DNA from: Candidatus Falkowiibacteriota bacterium
GTDB taxonomy: Bacteria; Patescibacteriota; Patescibacteriia; Patescibacteriales; UBA12465
Direction: 5' to 3'
NCBI GenBank assembly: GCA_026396875.1
Contig: JAPLVY010000004.1
Coordinates: 147,163-211,162 of the forward strand
DNA: 64,000 bases
In this document: positions 32,825 through 40,583 of the stretch, in pieces
Position numbering within the stretch: position 1 is the first letter of the stretch
Layout of the letters: each line of letters opens with the position of its first letter
Notes under the pieces: generated by a model
The model's input: the letters and a program-made list of their open reading frames with translations, nothing else
Told to the model about the DNA's origin: nothing
The model's database searches: none
Position numbers and translations under genes: made by a program

Positions 32825-33556
32825 ATGAAAAAAATCATTATTGCTAATTGGAAAGATAATTTGGTCGCTACCAAATCTTTGACATTGGCGCAAAAATATA
32901 AAACCATTAAAATTTGTGATTGTTTAAAGGCGGTTGTCTGTCCGGATTTTTCGGCAATTTCTTCGGTAGCCAGTATTTTTAAGAAAACTGCTCTGCAGCT
33001 TGGCGCCCAAAATTGTTCCGCCTTGCCAATTGGCGCTCACACCGGTGAAGTTAGTGTCGAGATTTTAAAATCTCTGGGAGTTAAATATGTAATTGTTGGC
33101 CACAGTGAGAGACGTGCTTGTGGCGAGAGTGACGAGGTGGTTTCTCAGAAAGCATCAAAGGTTTTGGCTGCAAAAATGTTACCAGTTGTCTGTGTGGGGG
33201 AGACTGCCCTAGAGCGTCGTTCGGGTAATACTTTGTTAACTTTAGAAAGACAGATTAGGGGAGCTCTTGGCAAATTACCTAAAAATCTGAAAAGTGCGAG
33301 AATAATCTTGGCCTATGAGCCGGTTTGGGAAATTGGTTCGGGAAAAATGTTAGCCGCCAGTGAAGCCGAAGAAACCTGCCTGATAATTAAGAATTTTGCC
33401 AAGAAGTGCGGCGCCTTGAAGGTCGAGGTTATTTTTGGCGGCAGTATTAATAAAAATAACTCTCAAGAATACTTAAACAAAAAGAATATCGACGGTTTGT
33501 TGGTTGGCGGCGCTAGCCTCGATTTTAAAAATTTTAGTCAAATTGTTAATTGTTAG
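32825..33556 (+). CDS. tpiA: Triosephosphate isomerase
   Basis: Start chosen at MKKIIIANWKDN, four bases after the epimerase stop; the longer track ORF adds ten unrelated residues. The 243-residue protein has ANWK (active Lys), VIVGHSERR (catalytic His), AYEPVWEIGSGK (catalytic Glu with loop 6), FGGSI and DGLLVGGASL. It interconverts dihydroxyacetone phosphate and glyceraldehyde 3-phosphate. All catalytic residues are present, unlike several neighbouring sugar-metabolism genes. Confidence 0.95.
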   Translation: MKKIIIANWKDNLVATKSLTLAQKYKTIKICDCLKAVVCPDFSAISSVASIFKKTALQLGAQNCSALPIGAHTGEVSVEILKSLGVKYVIVGHSERRACGESDEVVSQKASKVLAAKMLPVVCVGETALERRSGNTLLTLERQIRGALGKLPKNLKSARIILAYEPVWEIGSGKMLAASEAEETCLIIKNFAKKCGALKVEVIFGGSINKNNSQEYLNKKNIDGLLVGGASLDFKNFSQIVNC

Positions 33557-33559
33557 CTT

Positions 33560-34366
33560 ATGTTGGTTTATTTATCTTTGATTTTAGTTTTGGTTTGTTT
33601 ATTAATTATCTTTTTTGTAGTTTTCAAAAAATTTACTACCTTAGCCTTGCTTGACCTGGAGCATTTACCCGGAAGAAAAGAGGCAAAATTCAAAAATCAA
33701 ATAATTGCCAAACGTCTGGATAGAGACTTGGATAAGATTTCTGGTTCTTTTTCTGTAGTTAAAAATTTTTTCGAGCGTCGCTTTGGTTCCTTTCTGCATC
33801 AATTGCGTCTGCGCTTGGAGCATTCCAAGGAGCGATATTCGCGAGAAAAGAAGTTAACCCTTAGTGAGCGCCGAGCAAAAGTCGCCGCTTGGTTTAGTGA
33901 AGCCAAGGAAGCCGCCAAAAAAGGTGACTCAGAAAAAGCAGAAGAGTTGCTTATTTCCACTATTACTTTAGACCACCGCTATCTGCCAGCTTTCATTGAA
34001 TTGGGTGATACCTACTTTGAACTCAGGAAATATCTTGAAGCCAAGCAAACCTTCTTGCACGTGCTCAAGGTTCTTTCTCGAAAGACTGTTAGCGAATTCG
34101 CGAACTATCGTTCAAAAAAAGAAATCTATTTTTCTTTGGCTCAGACCAATAAACAGTTGGATGATTTTGAGGATGCAATTGATAATCTTCATGAGGCCCT
34201 AGAGATAGAAGCGAACAATCCTCGCTATCTTGATTTAATTTTGGAATTAAGTATAATGAAAAAAGATTGCGTCTTGGCGGAGAGCGTTTTGTCTCGCTTG
34301 GAAGAAGTTAATCCGGAAAATAAAAAGCTCAAAGAATTCCGCTCACGCCTAGAGAAAATCAAATAA
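33560..34366 (+). CDS. Membrane-anchored TPR protein
   Basis: A 268-residue protein with one N-terminal membrane helix (LVYLSLILVLVCLLIIFFVVF), a basic helical linker (about 40-110) and about three to four TPR-like repeats (AEELLISTITLDHRYLPAFI, YFELRKYLEAKQTFLHVLKV, DAIDNLHEALEIEANNPRYL). TPR arrays bind partner proteins. It is the last gene of the epimerase-tpiA run and precedes tRNA-Thr. No specific partner can be named. Confidence 0.8.
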   Translation: MLVYLSLILVLVCLLIIFFVVFKKFTTLALLDLEHLPGRKEAKFKNQIIAKRLDRDLDKISGSFSVVKNFFERRFGSFLHQLRLRLEHSKERYSREKKLTLSERRAKVAAWFSEAKEAAKKGDSEKAEELLISTITLDHRYLPAFIELGDTYFELRKYLEAKQTFLHVLKVLSRKTVSEFANYRSKKEIYFSLAQTNKQLDDFEDAIDNLHEALEIEANNPRYLDLILELSIMKKDCVLAESVLSRLEEVNPENKKLKEFRSRLEKIK

Positions 34367-34374
34367 ATTAGCGC

Positions 34375-34447
34375 GCCGTTTTAGCTCAGCTGGTAGAGCA
34401 CTTCCATGGTAAGGAAGAGGTCTCGGGTCCGATCCCCGAAAACGGCT
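34375..34447 (+). tRNA. tRNA-Thr (GGT)
   Basis: A 73-nt cloverleaf: acceptor GCCGTTT/AAACGGC, D arm, anticodon stem CTTCC/GGAAG with loop ATGGTAA (anticodon GGT), T arm CGGG-TCCGATC-CCCG, discriminator T. CCA is not encoded. A terminator hairpin follows. Confidence 0.93.
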
Positions 34448-34450
34448 CAG

Positions 34451-34478
34451 AAAAAAGCTCCTTTATGGGAGTTTTTTT
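34451..34478 (+). terminator. Terminator after tRNA-Thr
   Basis: CTCC / GGAG stem within complementary A and T runs (AAAAAAGCTCC...GGGAGTTTTTTT). Confidence 0.7.
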
Positions 34479-34620
34479 GTTTTTTAAGGCATTTTCCTCT
34501 CGTTTTTTGAGACTTATTTCGCGAGGGCTTATTTTCCTACTTATGCACTATTTGGTAAAAAATGCCATAATATTTTTTTTGCTTATATTAAACAATAAAA
34601 ATCAAATCCAGGACGTTCTA

Positions 34621-34649
34621 TTGACAAAATAAATAAAAAGTGATATAAT
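34621..34649 (+). promoter_or_regulatory. Consensus sigma70-type promoter of the SPFH operon
   Basis: TTGACA (34621-34626), 17-base spacer, TATAAT (34644-34649). The leader to the ATG at 34733 is about 75 bases and contains GCTCTTTAAAAA. The rest of the 34480-34732 gap shows nothing else. Confidence 0.85.
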
Positions 34650-34732
34650 TTTGGTATCAAAATGAGTATTGGATGCCGCGGCAAAAGACGCTCTTTAAAA
34701 ACAGAATATAAACAAGAAAAAAATCATAAACC

Positions 34733-35707
34733 ATGAACAAAAATTTGATTGTATGGCTAGTATGGCTAGGAGCTATGCTGGTAATCACTATCGTGGCCAT
34801 AATTGTCGCCATGCTTGCCTTTGATCTATCTGCTTGGTCGATTTTAGTAGGAGTTATTTCCTATATATTGATCAACGCTTTATTGCTTTTGGCTGGAAAG
34901 CTAGAAGTACAGTACAACTACGAAGCTCAACTCGAGATTTTTTCGAACTACGAAGAAACTCTAGGGTGTGGCTGGTATCTCATTTTTCCTTTATTCGGAA
35001 TTTGTAGAATTCAAAACAACACTCAGTATTTTCTTGGTCAATCAACCGACAAGATTTTAGATGGCCCCGCAAATCTAATAGATTTAGAGGATGTTTCTGT
35101 CGGCATCGACGGAGAGGTTTATTATCAGATAGTTGATTCCGAGAAAGCCGCTTACAGTGTTGCCGATTTTCGCAAAACAGTTAAAGAAAAATCTGGTAGC
35201 GCGGTCAGAGGTGCTCTTGGCGGTAAAACTTTCGAGGAAGTGAATCAAAACAAAAGGGAATTCAATTTAGCCCGATTGTTCTTCCCACCCGAGGTCGCTG
35301 CGATTGAAGAAGATTACGGTGTTCGATTATTGGAGATTGTAATTTCTGATATCATTTTATCTGCAGAATCGATGGAGATCAGGAAAAGAATCTTGGAGGC
35401 TGAAGCCAATGAAGAAGCGGCAATAGTAAACAGGAGGACAACGAAGGAAAATGCTGAAGCCAAGGCTGTCGAGATGGGTATTCTTTCAAAGGCAGAAAAA
35501 AACAAAAAAATTAGATTAGCAGAAGGAGAGCAGGAAGCAATCAAAAAGGTCAAAGCAGAACTTAACGGTAACGTTAAGGACTATATTGCTCTCAAGTCTT
35601 TAGAAACCATCACTGATAAAGACAAAATTATCTTTGGTGCTTCTGGGGCAGCCCAATTGGGTACCGAATTTGCTTTCGGGCAACAAGTTGTGAATAAGAA
35701 AAAATAA
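34733..35707 (+). CDS. SPFH/band-7 (stomatin-like) membrane protein
   Basis: A 324-residue protein with two N-terminal membrane helices (residues 5-55), a band-7 domain (about 60-230; EVQYNYEAQLEIFSNYEE, VSVGIDGEVYYQIVDSEKAAY) and a long charged coiled coil (about 230-290) rich in Ala/Glu/Lys, typical of SPFH assembly helices. SPFH proteins form large ring-like cages in membranes and associate with proteases or lipid domains. It has its own consensus promoter and is followed at 32 bases by a membrane protein with a good Shine-Dalgarno. Confidence 0.85.
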   Translation: MNKNLIVWLVWLGAMLVITIVAIIVAMLAFDLSAWSILVGVISYILINALLLLAGKLEVQYNYEAQLEIFSNYEETLGCGWYLIFPLFGICRIQNNTQYFLGQSTDKILDGPANLIDLEDVSVGIDGEVYYQIVDSEKAAYSVADFRKTVKEKSGSAVRGALGGKTFEEVNQNKREFNLARLFFPPEVAAIEEDYGVRLLEIVISDIILSAESMEIRKRILEAEANEEAAIVNRRTTKENAEAKAVEMGILSKAEKNKKIRLAEGEQEAIKKVKAELNGNVKDYIALKSLETITDKDKIIFGASGAAQLGTEFAFGQQVVNKKK

Positions 35708-35739
35708 TTACAAAACACAAAAAAAAGAAGGAGAAAAAA

Positions 35740-36471
35740 ATGAGCATGTTCAGTAGATTTGGAAGAATGAACTTTTCCAACAGAAACAACAATGTTAACA
35801 ATAATGTTAACAACAATAACAACAACGTTGATCCAGACGACGAGGATGATGATGACAACAATGATGGCGGCTGGTTCGCTAAGATGTTGGGGCATCTCAA
35901 TTTGACCGTTGCTGACTTAATAAAGATTGTGTCTTCATTTGTACTTTCTTTATTTCTTTTCTGGTTATTCAGAAACGTAGTTTTATCCGGCATCCAATGG
36001 TATTGGTTGCGGAGTTTGGTAGCGTTGGGCATTGTTTCTTTGCTCCTTGCTGCTGTGAAAACGGCGATTTCTGGACCATCAGTAATTGCTAAACCAACGA
36101 TGATTTGGTTACTGTTTTGGTTCTTCCTTGGTTTGGCCTTAACTTATTTGACCTCAAATCCTGAGGACACTAAGAAGGACAAAAAAACCGAAATTACCAA
36201 CCCGAATTCAGTAACAACCCTTCAGCCAGGCACATACAAATATGCTATGGCGGCTAACGAAAAGATTGGTTCATTCCAATTGCCAGAATCAGGAAAGTTT
36301 AGGTATCTTATTTCTTCTTCCTTACCGAAGAACGAATGGACCATCTCTTTCTTGGATGGCACTAGCTATGACGGGGTGAATATGACTGAGTTCCCAGAAA
36401 AGGAAAATCCCGTTTTTACGGTAAAAGCCTTAAAGGGACAAGTAGTAACCATTGAAGTGGTTGCTAGATAA
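35740..36471 (+). CDS. Membrane protein with Asn/Asp-rich N-terminus, SPFH partner
   Basis: A 243-residue protein preceded by AAGGAG (35728-35733). Residues 14-43 are a run of Asn with Val, then a run of Asp/Glu. Three to four membrane helices follow (about 55-145) and then an extracytoplasmic beta domain (about 155-243; TLQPGTYKYAMAANEKIGSF). The low-complexity Asn/Asp part would be cytoplasmic and may be disordered. It shares an operon with the SPFH protein and a terminator directly follows, so a joint membrane function is likely. No family is recognised. Confidence 0.7.
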   Translation: MSMFSRFGRMNFSNRNNNVNNNVNNNNNNVDPDDEDDDDNNDGGWFAKMLGHLNLTVADLIKIVSSFVLSLFLFWLFRNVVLSGIQWYWLRSLVALGIVSLLLAAVKTAISGPSVIAKPTMIWLLFWFFLGLALTYLTSNPEDTKKDKKTEITNPNSVTTLQPGTYKYAMAANEKIGSFQLPESGKFRYLISSSLPKNEWTISFLDGTSYDGVNMTEFPEKENPVFTVKALKGQVVTIEVVAR

Positions 36472-36479
36472 GGAAATGT

Positions 36480-36512
36480 GGCTCGATGTATTAAAAACAT
36501 CGAGCCCTTTTT
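36480..36512 (+). terminator. Terminator of the SPFH operon
   Basis: GGCTCGATGT / ACATCGAGCC hairpin followed by CTTTTTATTTT. Confidence 0.88.
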
Positions 36513-36545
36513 ATTTTATTCGTTTGATGGTATATTATTAATATA

Positions 36546-36995
36546 ATGAATAAAATTTTTATGAAAAAGTTTTTTCTTCCATCAAGTGTGTTTTTGGCGA
36601 CATTAATTTTTCTAATTGGCTTGTCACTAACTTTTGTCAGCCAGGCCTTGGCGTCAAACCCGGTTGGCGGGAATGCCAATAATTCTTCTTCTCTCCCGGT
36701 TGGCGGGAATGCCAATAATTCAGCGGCAGCAACCTCTCTTTATAATCCCTTGGGCACCAGCACCACAGTTTTTTCTCTCACGGGAAGAATAATCAGTGTT
36801 GTGCTTGGCTTGGTTGGTTCAATTGCCTTGGTGATGTTCATCTATGGAGGTGTACTCTGGATGACTTCTGCTGGCTCAGCTGATCGAGTGAAAAAGGGTA
36901 GAGAAGCAATTCTTTGGGCAGTTATCGGGATGGCAGTAATCTTTGCCTCTTATGGTTTAACCAAATTCCTACTCGACAAGATCACTGGATCCTAA
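36546..36995 (+). CDS. VirB2/TrbC-like pilin-type protein
   Basis: A 149-residue protein with a signal sequence ending in SQALA (about residue 36), a short Asn/Gly-rich spacer, and two membrane helices (RIISVVLGLVGSIALVMFIYGGVLW and the AVIGMAVIFASYGL helix) separated by the basic loop TSAGSADRVKKGREA. This is the TrbC/VirB2 arrangement widespread in CPR genomes. The spacer contains PVGGNANNS twice because of a perfect 27-bp DNA repeat. It stands alone here; no other type IV secretion genes are in the window. Confidence 0.85.
   Translation: MNKIFMKKFFLPSSVFLATLIFLIGLSLTFVSQALASNPVGGNANNSSSLPVGGNANNSAAATSLYNPLGTSTTVFSLTGRIISVVLGLVGSIALVMFIYGGVLWMTSAGSADRVKKGREAILWAVIGMAVIFASYGLTKFLLDKITGS
36659..36721 (+). 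repeat. Two perfect 27-bp direct repeats inside the VirB2-like gene
   Basis: The sequence beginning CCCGGTTGGCGGGAATGCCA occurs at 36659-36685 and 36695-36721, in frame 36 bp apart. It doubles the PVGGNANNS motif just after the signal peptide and suggests recent slippage or a variable-length linker. Confidence 0.9.
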
Positions 36996-37018
36996 TCCTT
37001 TAAACATAATTACTTCTC

Positions 37019-37046
37019 AAAACCGTCTATTATTAGGCGGTTTTAT
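37019..37046 (+). terminator. Terminator after the VirB2-like gene
   Basis: AAAACCG / CGGTTTT stem followed by ATTTTG. Confidence 0.7.
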
Positions 37047-37097
37047 TTTGTTGGTTGACAACTACGGCGATATTTTTTATGATGTTGTGGTATTAGC

Positions 37098-37183
37098 GGG
37101 TCGATACCGAAGCGGTCAAACGGGGCAGACTGTAAATCTGCTGGCTTACGCCTTCGTAGGTTCGAATCCTACTCGGCCCACCA
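37098..37183 (+). tRNA. tRNA-Tyr (GTA)
   Basis: A class II tRNA: acceptor GGGTCGA/TCGGCCC, anticodon stem GCAGA/TCTGC with loop CTGTAAA (anticodon GTA), a long variable arm (TGGCTTACGCCTTCG region), T arm GTAGG-TTCGAAT-CCTAC, discriminator A and an encoded CCA. It is the only one of the four tRNAs here with genomic CCA. Confidence 0.92.
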
Positions 37184-37186
37184 AAT

Positions 37187-37214
37187 AAAAATCAGGCATT
37201 AAGCCTGATTTTTT
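37187..37214 (+). terminator. Terminator after tRNA-Tyr
   Basis: AAAATCAGGC / GCCTGATTTT hairpin with T-run. Confidence 0.85.
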
Positions 37215-37279
37215 AATTCTGTATTTTCGGCTCGATTTCTGTTATAATTGGCTTATCTATTATTTATTAAGCTAGTCTT

Positions 37280-37384
37280 ATGCGTTTAATTAATCCCGAC
37301 AAAATCGGCCGCAGTTTTTTGAAGATTTTTGCGGTGGAGTTTGTTTTAATCGTCATTATTGTAGTTGCCTTAATCATGATGTAA
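37280..37384 (+). CDS. 34-residue single-helix membrane peptide upstream of mutM
   Basis: This ORF is too short for the track. It starts at ATG after a TATAAT box (about 37243) and ends at TAA two bases before the mutM ATG. The first 14 residues are polar and basic (MRLINPDKIGRSF) and residues 15-34 are one continuous hydrophobic helix (FAVEFVLIVIIVVALIMM). This is a convincing small membrane peptide layout and implies translational coupling with mutM. Function unknown. Confidence 0.55.
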   Translation: MRLINPDKIGRSFLKIFAVEFVLIVIIVVALIMM

Positions 37385-37386
37385 TT

Positions 37387-38259
37387 ATGCCGGAATTACC
37401 AGAAGTAGAAACGGTGCGCGCTGATTTGGCCACCGTTTTAAAAAACAAGAAGGTCTTGGAGGTGGAAGTTTTGTCTTCAAAATCTGCTCAGCCGTCACCG
37501 GAGTTTTTAACCAACAAGCTCGTCGGTGCTTCTTTTTTGGGCGCTGATCGCCTGGGTAAGCTTTTGATTTTTCCTTTAAACAATAAATTATTTCTCCTGG
37601 TTCACCTAAGAATGACCGGTCAGTTGATATATGCAGACAAAAAAGTTTCTCGTGTTGGCGGGCATTCTTTGCATGGCAAGAAAGAGGATTTATCAACCGC
37701 TAATCTACCAAATCGCCACACTCGTATTATTTTGAAACTTTCTGGTGGTGCCACACTTTATTTTAATGATTTGAGGAAATTTGGTTTTTTACGTTTAGTC
37801 GATAATGACGGTTTGTCTCTAGCAAAAAAATCATTTGGAGTTGAGCCATTGTCATCAGAATTTACCGAGGCTCGCTTGAGGGAGATGCTTAAGGGGAGGA
37901 AACAAAAAATTAAACCATTTTTGCTGAATCAAAAATTTATTGCCGGGTTGGGAAATATTTATGTTGACGAGGCCTTGTTTGCAGCAAAAATTAGGCCGGA
38001 TCGCTTGGCCAGTTCTTTGACAGGAACTAATGCAAAAAATTTGCACAGCACCATCCAAAAAATTATTAAGTTAGCGATCAAGATGAGGGGCACAACCTTT
38101 TCCAATTATCGTGACGGCCGGGGCGGAAAGGGTAATTTTTCCACAAAACTCCAAGTTTATGGTCGGAGCGGAGAAAACTGTCCTGTTTGCGGGGGGAAGA
38201 TTAAAAAAATGAAGCTTTTTGGTCGCGGTACACATTTTTGCGAACATTGCCAAAAATAA
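37387..38259 (+). CDS. mutM: Formamidopyrimidine-DNA glycosylase (Fpg)
   Basis: A 290-residue protein with the catalytic N-terminus MPELPEVETV (Pro1 nucleophile after Met removal, Glu2), the LRMTGQL strand, RKFGFL loop, the H2TH region LLNQKFIAGLGNIYVDEALF and a C-terminal zinc finger CPVCGGKI...GRGTHFCEHCQ. It excises 8-oxoguanine and other oxidised purines and nicks the DNA. All key residues are present. It follows the 34-residue membrane peptide. Confidence 0.96.
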   Translation: MPELPEVETVRADLATVLKNKKVLEVEVLSSKSAQPSPEFLTNKLVGASFLGADRLGKLLIFPLNNKLFLLVHLRMTGQLIYADKKVSRVGGHSLHGKKEDLSTANLPNRHTRIILKLSGGATLYFNDLRKFGFLRLVDNDGLSLAKKSFGVEPLSSEFTEARLREMLKGRKQKIKPFLLNQKFIAGLGNIYVDEALFAAKIRPDRLASSLTGTNAKNLHSTIQKIIKLAIKMRGTTFSNYRDGRGGKGNFSTKLQVYGRSGENCPVCGGKIKKMKLFGRGTHFCEHCQK

Positions 38260-38328
38260 AGCAGAAGTTTGACTTTTAGCCGCCGATGTTATATTTTAAT
38301 ACTGTAATATTTAAAGGAAAAAACCAAT

Positions 38329-38484
38329 ATGTCCCAAGACAACATGATCAAGCTTGAGTGTACGGAGTGCAAGACCGTCAATTATTTTTCCCACAAAAAT
38401 AAGAAAACTCTCAAGGAAAGATTGGAAATGAAAAAGTTCTGCCCTGGTTGCGGTACTCATACTATGCATAAAGAAACGAAATAA
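38329..38484 (+). CDS. rpmG: Ribosomal protein bL33
   Basis: This ORF is below the track cut-off: 51 residues with paired zinc-binding cysteines [10 protein letters not shown] and [10 protein letters not shown] and the central [14 protein letters not shown] stretch typical of bL33 (C+ form). It sits in the 50S subunit near the E site. A hairpin terminator follows at once; a TTGACT/TATATT pair upstream (38269-38295) may be its promoter. Confidence 0.93.
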   Translation: MSQDNMIKLECTECKTVNYFSHKNKKTLKERLEMKKFCPGCGTHTMHKETK

Positions 38485-38497
38485 TCGTTTGCTCTAG

Positions 38498-38525
38498 ACC
38501 CGCCCGTACGGCGGGTTTAGTTTTG
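38498..38525 (+). terminator. Terminator after rpmG
   Basis: ACCCGCC / GGCGGGT hairpin followed by TTAGTTTT. Confidence 0.75.
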
Positions 38526-38552
38526 CCTTATCTATAATCTTAACAATCTTTT

Positions 38553-39638
38553 ATGCCAAAAAATTTCGCAAAACCCTTCCTAATTTCTTTGGTCCTAGTC
38601 GTGCTGATTGCCTGTTATTTCGTTTTCAGGCCTTTTTTGATTGAAATTGTTGTAGCAGCGATTTTTGCCACAGTGTTTTATCGTCCTTATGAAAAATTAA
38701 CCAAATTTTTTAAGGGTCGAAAAAATTTGGCCGCCCTTTTGATGTGCCTGCTTTTAGTGGCGGTAATCATTATTCCAACCGTAAAAGGTTTAGCCTATAT
38801 GGGGAACAAGTCGGTTGAGGCCTATGCCGAAGCGACTAATTATTTCTCTAATCACAGGGCCACCGACTTACTTCAAACACCTCTCGCCCAGAGGCTCCAC
38901 CTAGATGACCTAGATTTAGTCCGCTTCAGTAAAGGGGCTTTTGGTGGTATCCTCTTGGGTTTTTTTGAGAAATCAAGTAACTGGTTGATTTCTGGAGCAA
39001 CCTCAATGTTTGTTGAAACCACCAGTTTTATTTTTTCATTGGTTTTGATTATTGTCACCATGTTTTTCTTTTTTGTGGATGGCAAAAAGATGTTGGAAGC
39101 AATTTCTTATCTTTCGCCACTACCAGATAAATATGACAATAAAATTTTTCAGAAATTCAAGGAAGTAAGTTATACCACGATGGTTTCTACTTTCGTGGTC
39201 GCTATTGCCCAGGGGGCAGTGGGAGCAATTGGTTTTGCGGTGATTGGCTTTCCACCTTTTCTGGCAGGCATTCTTGTTGCCCTATTATCACTTTTGCCTT
39301 ACCTCGGTTCAATGATTTTCTATGTACCAATCGGCTTATATTATTTATTGATGGGGGACGTTTGGCAGGGAATATTTATTCTGGCCTGGGGATTTTTCAT
39401 TATCGGTACTATTGATAATGTTATCCGTGCTTGGATGATTAAAGGTAAGGCTCAAATAAATCCGATTTTTGTGGTATTCTCAGTACTAGGGGGAGTGATG
39501 CTCTTCGGTTTCTGGGGAGTTATTCTTGGTCCGCTCATTGTTTCTATTGCCGCAACGGTTATCCACATTTACGCCCTTGAGTTTTGCAAGGAATACGAAG
39601 ACTTGGATATCTTGCTCGAAGGCAAGGAGGATAAATAA
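38553..39638 (+). CDS. AI-2E family transporter (TqsA/YdiK-like)
   Basis: A 361-residue protein with about seven to eight membrane helices: two at the N-terminus, a soluble middle part (about 85-145), and a C-terminal bundle with the family pattern LVALLSLLPYLGSMIFYVPIGLY and IIGTIDNVIRAWMIKGKAQINP, ending with LGGVMLFGFWGVILGPL. The family includes quorum-signal exporters and Na+/H+ antiporters; the name does not fix the substrate. It stands as a single gene after the rpmG terminator. Confidence 0.9.
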   Translation: MPKNFAKPFLISLVLVVLIACYFVFRPFLIEIVVAAIFATVFYRPYEKLTKFFKGRKNLAALLMCLLLVAVIIIPTVKGLAYMGNKSVEAYAEATNYFSNHRATDLLQTPLAQRLHLDDLDLVRFSKGAFGGILLGFFEKSSNWLISGATSMFVETTSFIFSLVLIIVTMFFFFVDGKKMLEAISYLSPLPDKYDNKIFQKFKEVSYTTMVSTFVVAIAQGAVGAIGFAVIGFPPFLAGILVALLSLLPYLGSMIFYVPIGLYYLLMGDVWQGIFILAWGFFIIGTIDNVIRAWMIKGKAQINPIFVVFSVLGGVMLFGFWGVILGPLIVSIAATVIHIYALEFCKEYEDLDILLEGKEDK

Positions 39639-39670
39639 TTTTTTGATTCTAAAAATAACCAATTAAATCT

Positions 39671-40201
39671 ATGTTAGGAGAAAAAACCAAAAAAAACCTT
39701 GAGGATGCTTTTGCCGGTGAATCCAAGGCAAGAAATAAATACGATTATTTTGCCAGCATTGCTCGTAAGGCTGGTTATGTGCAGATCGCTAATATTTTTG
39801 AGGAAAGCGCCCGCAACGAAATGGAGCATGCCAAGCTTTGGGCCAAGCAACTCGGAATCATTAGTGATGATGTAGCTGCTGATTTAAGAGCAGCTATTGA
39901 GGGGGAACTATTTGAGACTACCAGCATGTATCCTCGAATGGCCGAAGAAGCGGTCGCCGAGGGCAATCTGGATGTTGCCAACCTATTCAAACATGTTGGT
40001 GAGGCCGAGCGTGCTCACGCCACTCGTTATCAGAAACTATTAGAAAATTTGGAGAAAGGTGAAGTATTCAAAAAGCCGGCGCCAGTTCGCTGGAAGTGCA
40101 ATAATTGTGGCTACATTCATGAGAGCGGGGAAGCGCCAATGATTTGCCCGTCTTGCCAGCATCCGAGGGCGCATTTTGAAATATTTGTAGAAACTTATTA
40201 A
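39671..40201 (+). CDS. rbr: Rubrerythrin
   Basis: A 176-residue protein with an N-terminal four-helix di-iron domain (NLEDAFAGESKARNKYDYFA, FEESARNEMEHAKLWAKQLG, AEEAVAEGNLDVANLFKHVGEAERAH: the E/ExxH ligands are present) and a C-terminal rubredoxin-like zinc/iron site with CNNCGY and CPSCQHP. Rubrerythrins reduce hydrogen peroxide in anaerobes. Two tiny desulforedoxin-like proteins follow directly, which could deliver electrons to it. The gene set fits an oxygen-sensitive lifestyle. Confidence 0.95.
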   Translation: MLGEKTKKNLEDAFAGESKARNKYDYFASIARKAGYVQIANIFEESARNEMEHAKLWAKQLGIISDDVAADLRAAIEGELFETTSMYPRMAEEAVAEGNLDVANLFKHVGEAERAHATRYQKLLENLEKGEVFKKPAPVRWKCNNCGYIHESGEAPMICPSCQHPRAHFEIFVETY

Positions 40202-40215
40202 TTAATTTTAAAACT

Positions 40216-40332
40216 ATGAACAGAGTAGACAAAGTTTATTATTGTGAACATTGTGGTAATGAAGTTAAATTTACTAAGGATGGTGGCGGCAAAGTGGTTT
40301 GCTGTGGCAGCGAGATGAAACCAAAAGATTAA
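40216..40332 (+). CDS. Desulforedoxin-like mini protein 1
   Basis: Below the track cut-off: 38 residues with YYCEHCGNEV and KVVCCGSEM, the CxxC...CC pattern of desulforedoxin and of the N-terminal domain of desulfoferrodoxin, which binds one Fe(SCys)4. It starts 14 bases after the rubrerythrin stop, so it is in the same operon and may serve as its electron donor (inference). Confidence 0.85.
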   Translation: MNRVDKVYYCEHCGNEVKFTKDGGGKVVCCGSEMKPKD

Positions 40333-40348
40333 AGTAGATTACTAAAAT

Positions 40349-40489
40349 ATGAGCGATCGAGTTAAGAGAATTTATTTCTGCCGCCACTGTGGCAGCGAGT
40401 TAGAGTTCCTAAAAGATGGTGGTGGGCACATTTTCTGCTGTGGCGAAGAGATGATCATCAAGAAACCCGGGAGTAACAGTGAAGAATAG
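40349..40489 (+). CDS. Desulforedoxin-like mini protein 2
   Basis: Below the track cut-off: 46 residues with IYFCRHCGSEL and HIFCCGEEM, clearly paralogous to the preceding gene (shared FxKDGGG linker) and starting 16 bases after it. The C-terminus carries a short polar extension. Tandem copies probably arose by duplication. Confidence 0.85.
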   Translation: MSDRVKRIYFCRHCGSELEFLKDGGGHIFCCGEEMIIKKPGSNSEE

Positions 40490-40510
40490 ATTTTTCGCTA
40501 AAATTATAGG

Positions 40511-40543
40511 CAAGAGGCAAAATCTTTGTCTCTTGTCTTTTTT
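40511..40543 (+). terminator. Terminator of the rubrerythrin operon
   Basis: CAAGAGGCAAA / TTTGTCTCTTG imperfect hairpin followed by TCTTTTTTT. Confidence 0.75.
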
Positions 40544-40583
40544 TAGCAGAAATAGTAAGATATTTTTACAGTAAAATAGATAT

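Noticed and set aside
34687-34700. boxA-like antitermination signal (GCTCTTTAAAAA) in the SPFH leader
   Set aside because: Resembles boxA only in part and no rRNA or boxB-type hairpin is present.
35581-36032. Long antisense ORFs opposite the SPFH and Asn/Asp-rich genes
   Set aside because: Shadows created by Asn/Asp-rich codons (poly-Val/Ile/Ser in the other strand); no start context or family resemblance.
36659-36721. CRISPR-like repeat pair
   Set aside because: Only two copies with a 9-bp gap, in frame inside a coding gene; no cas genes in the window.
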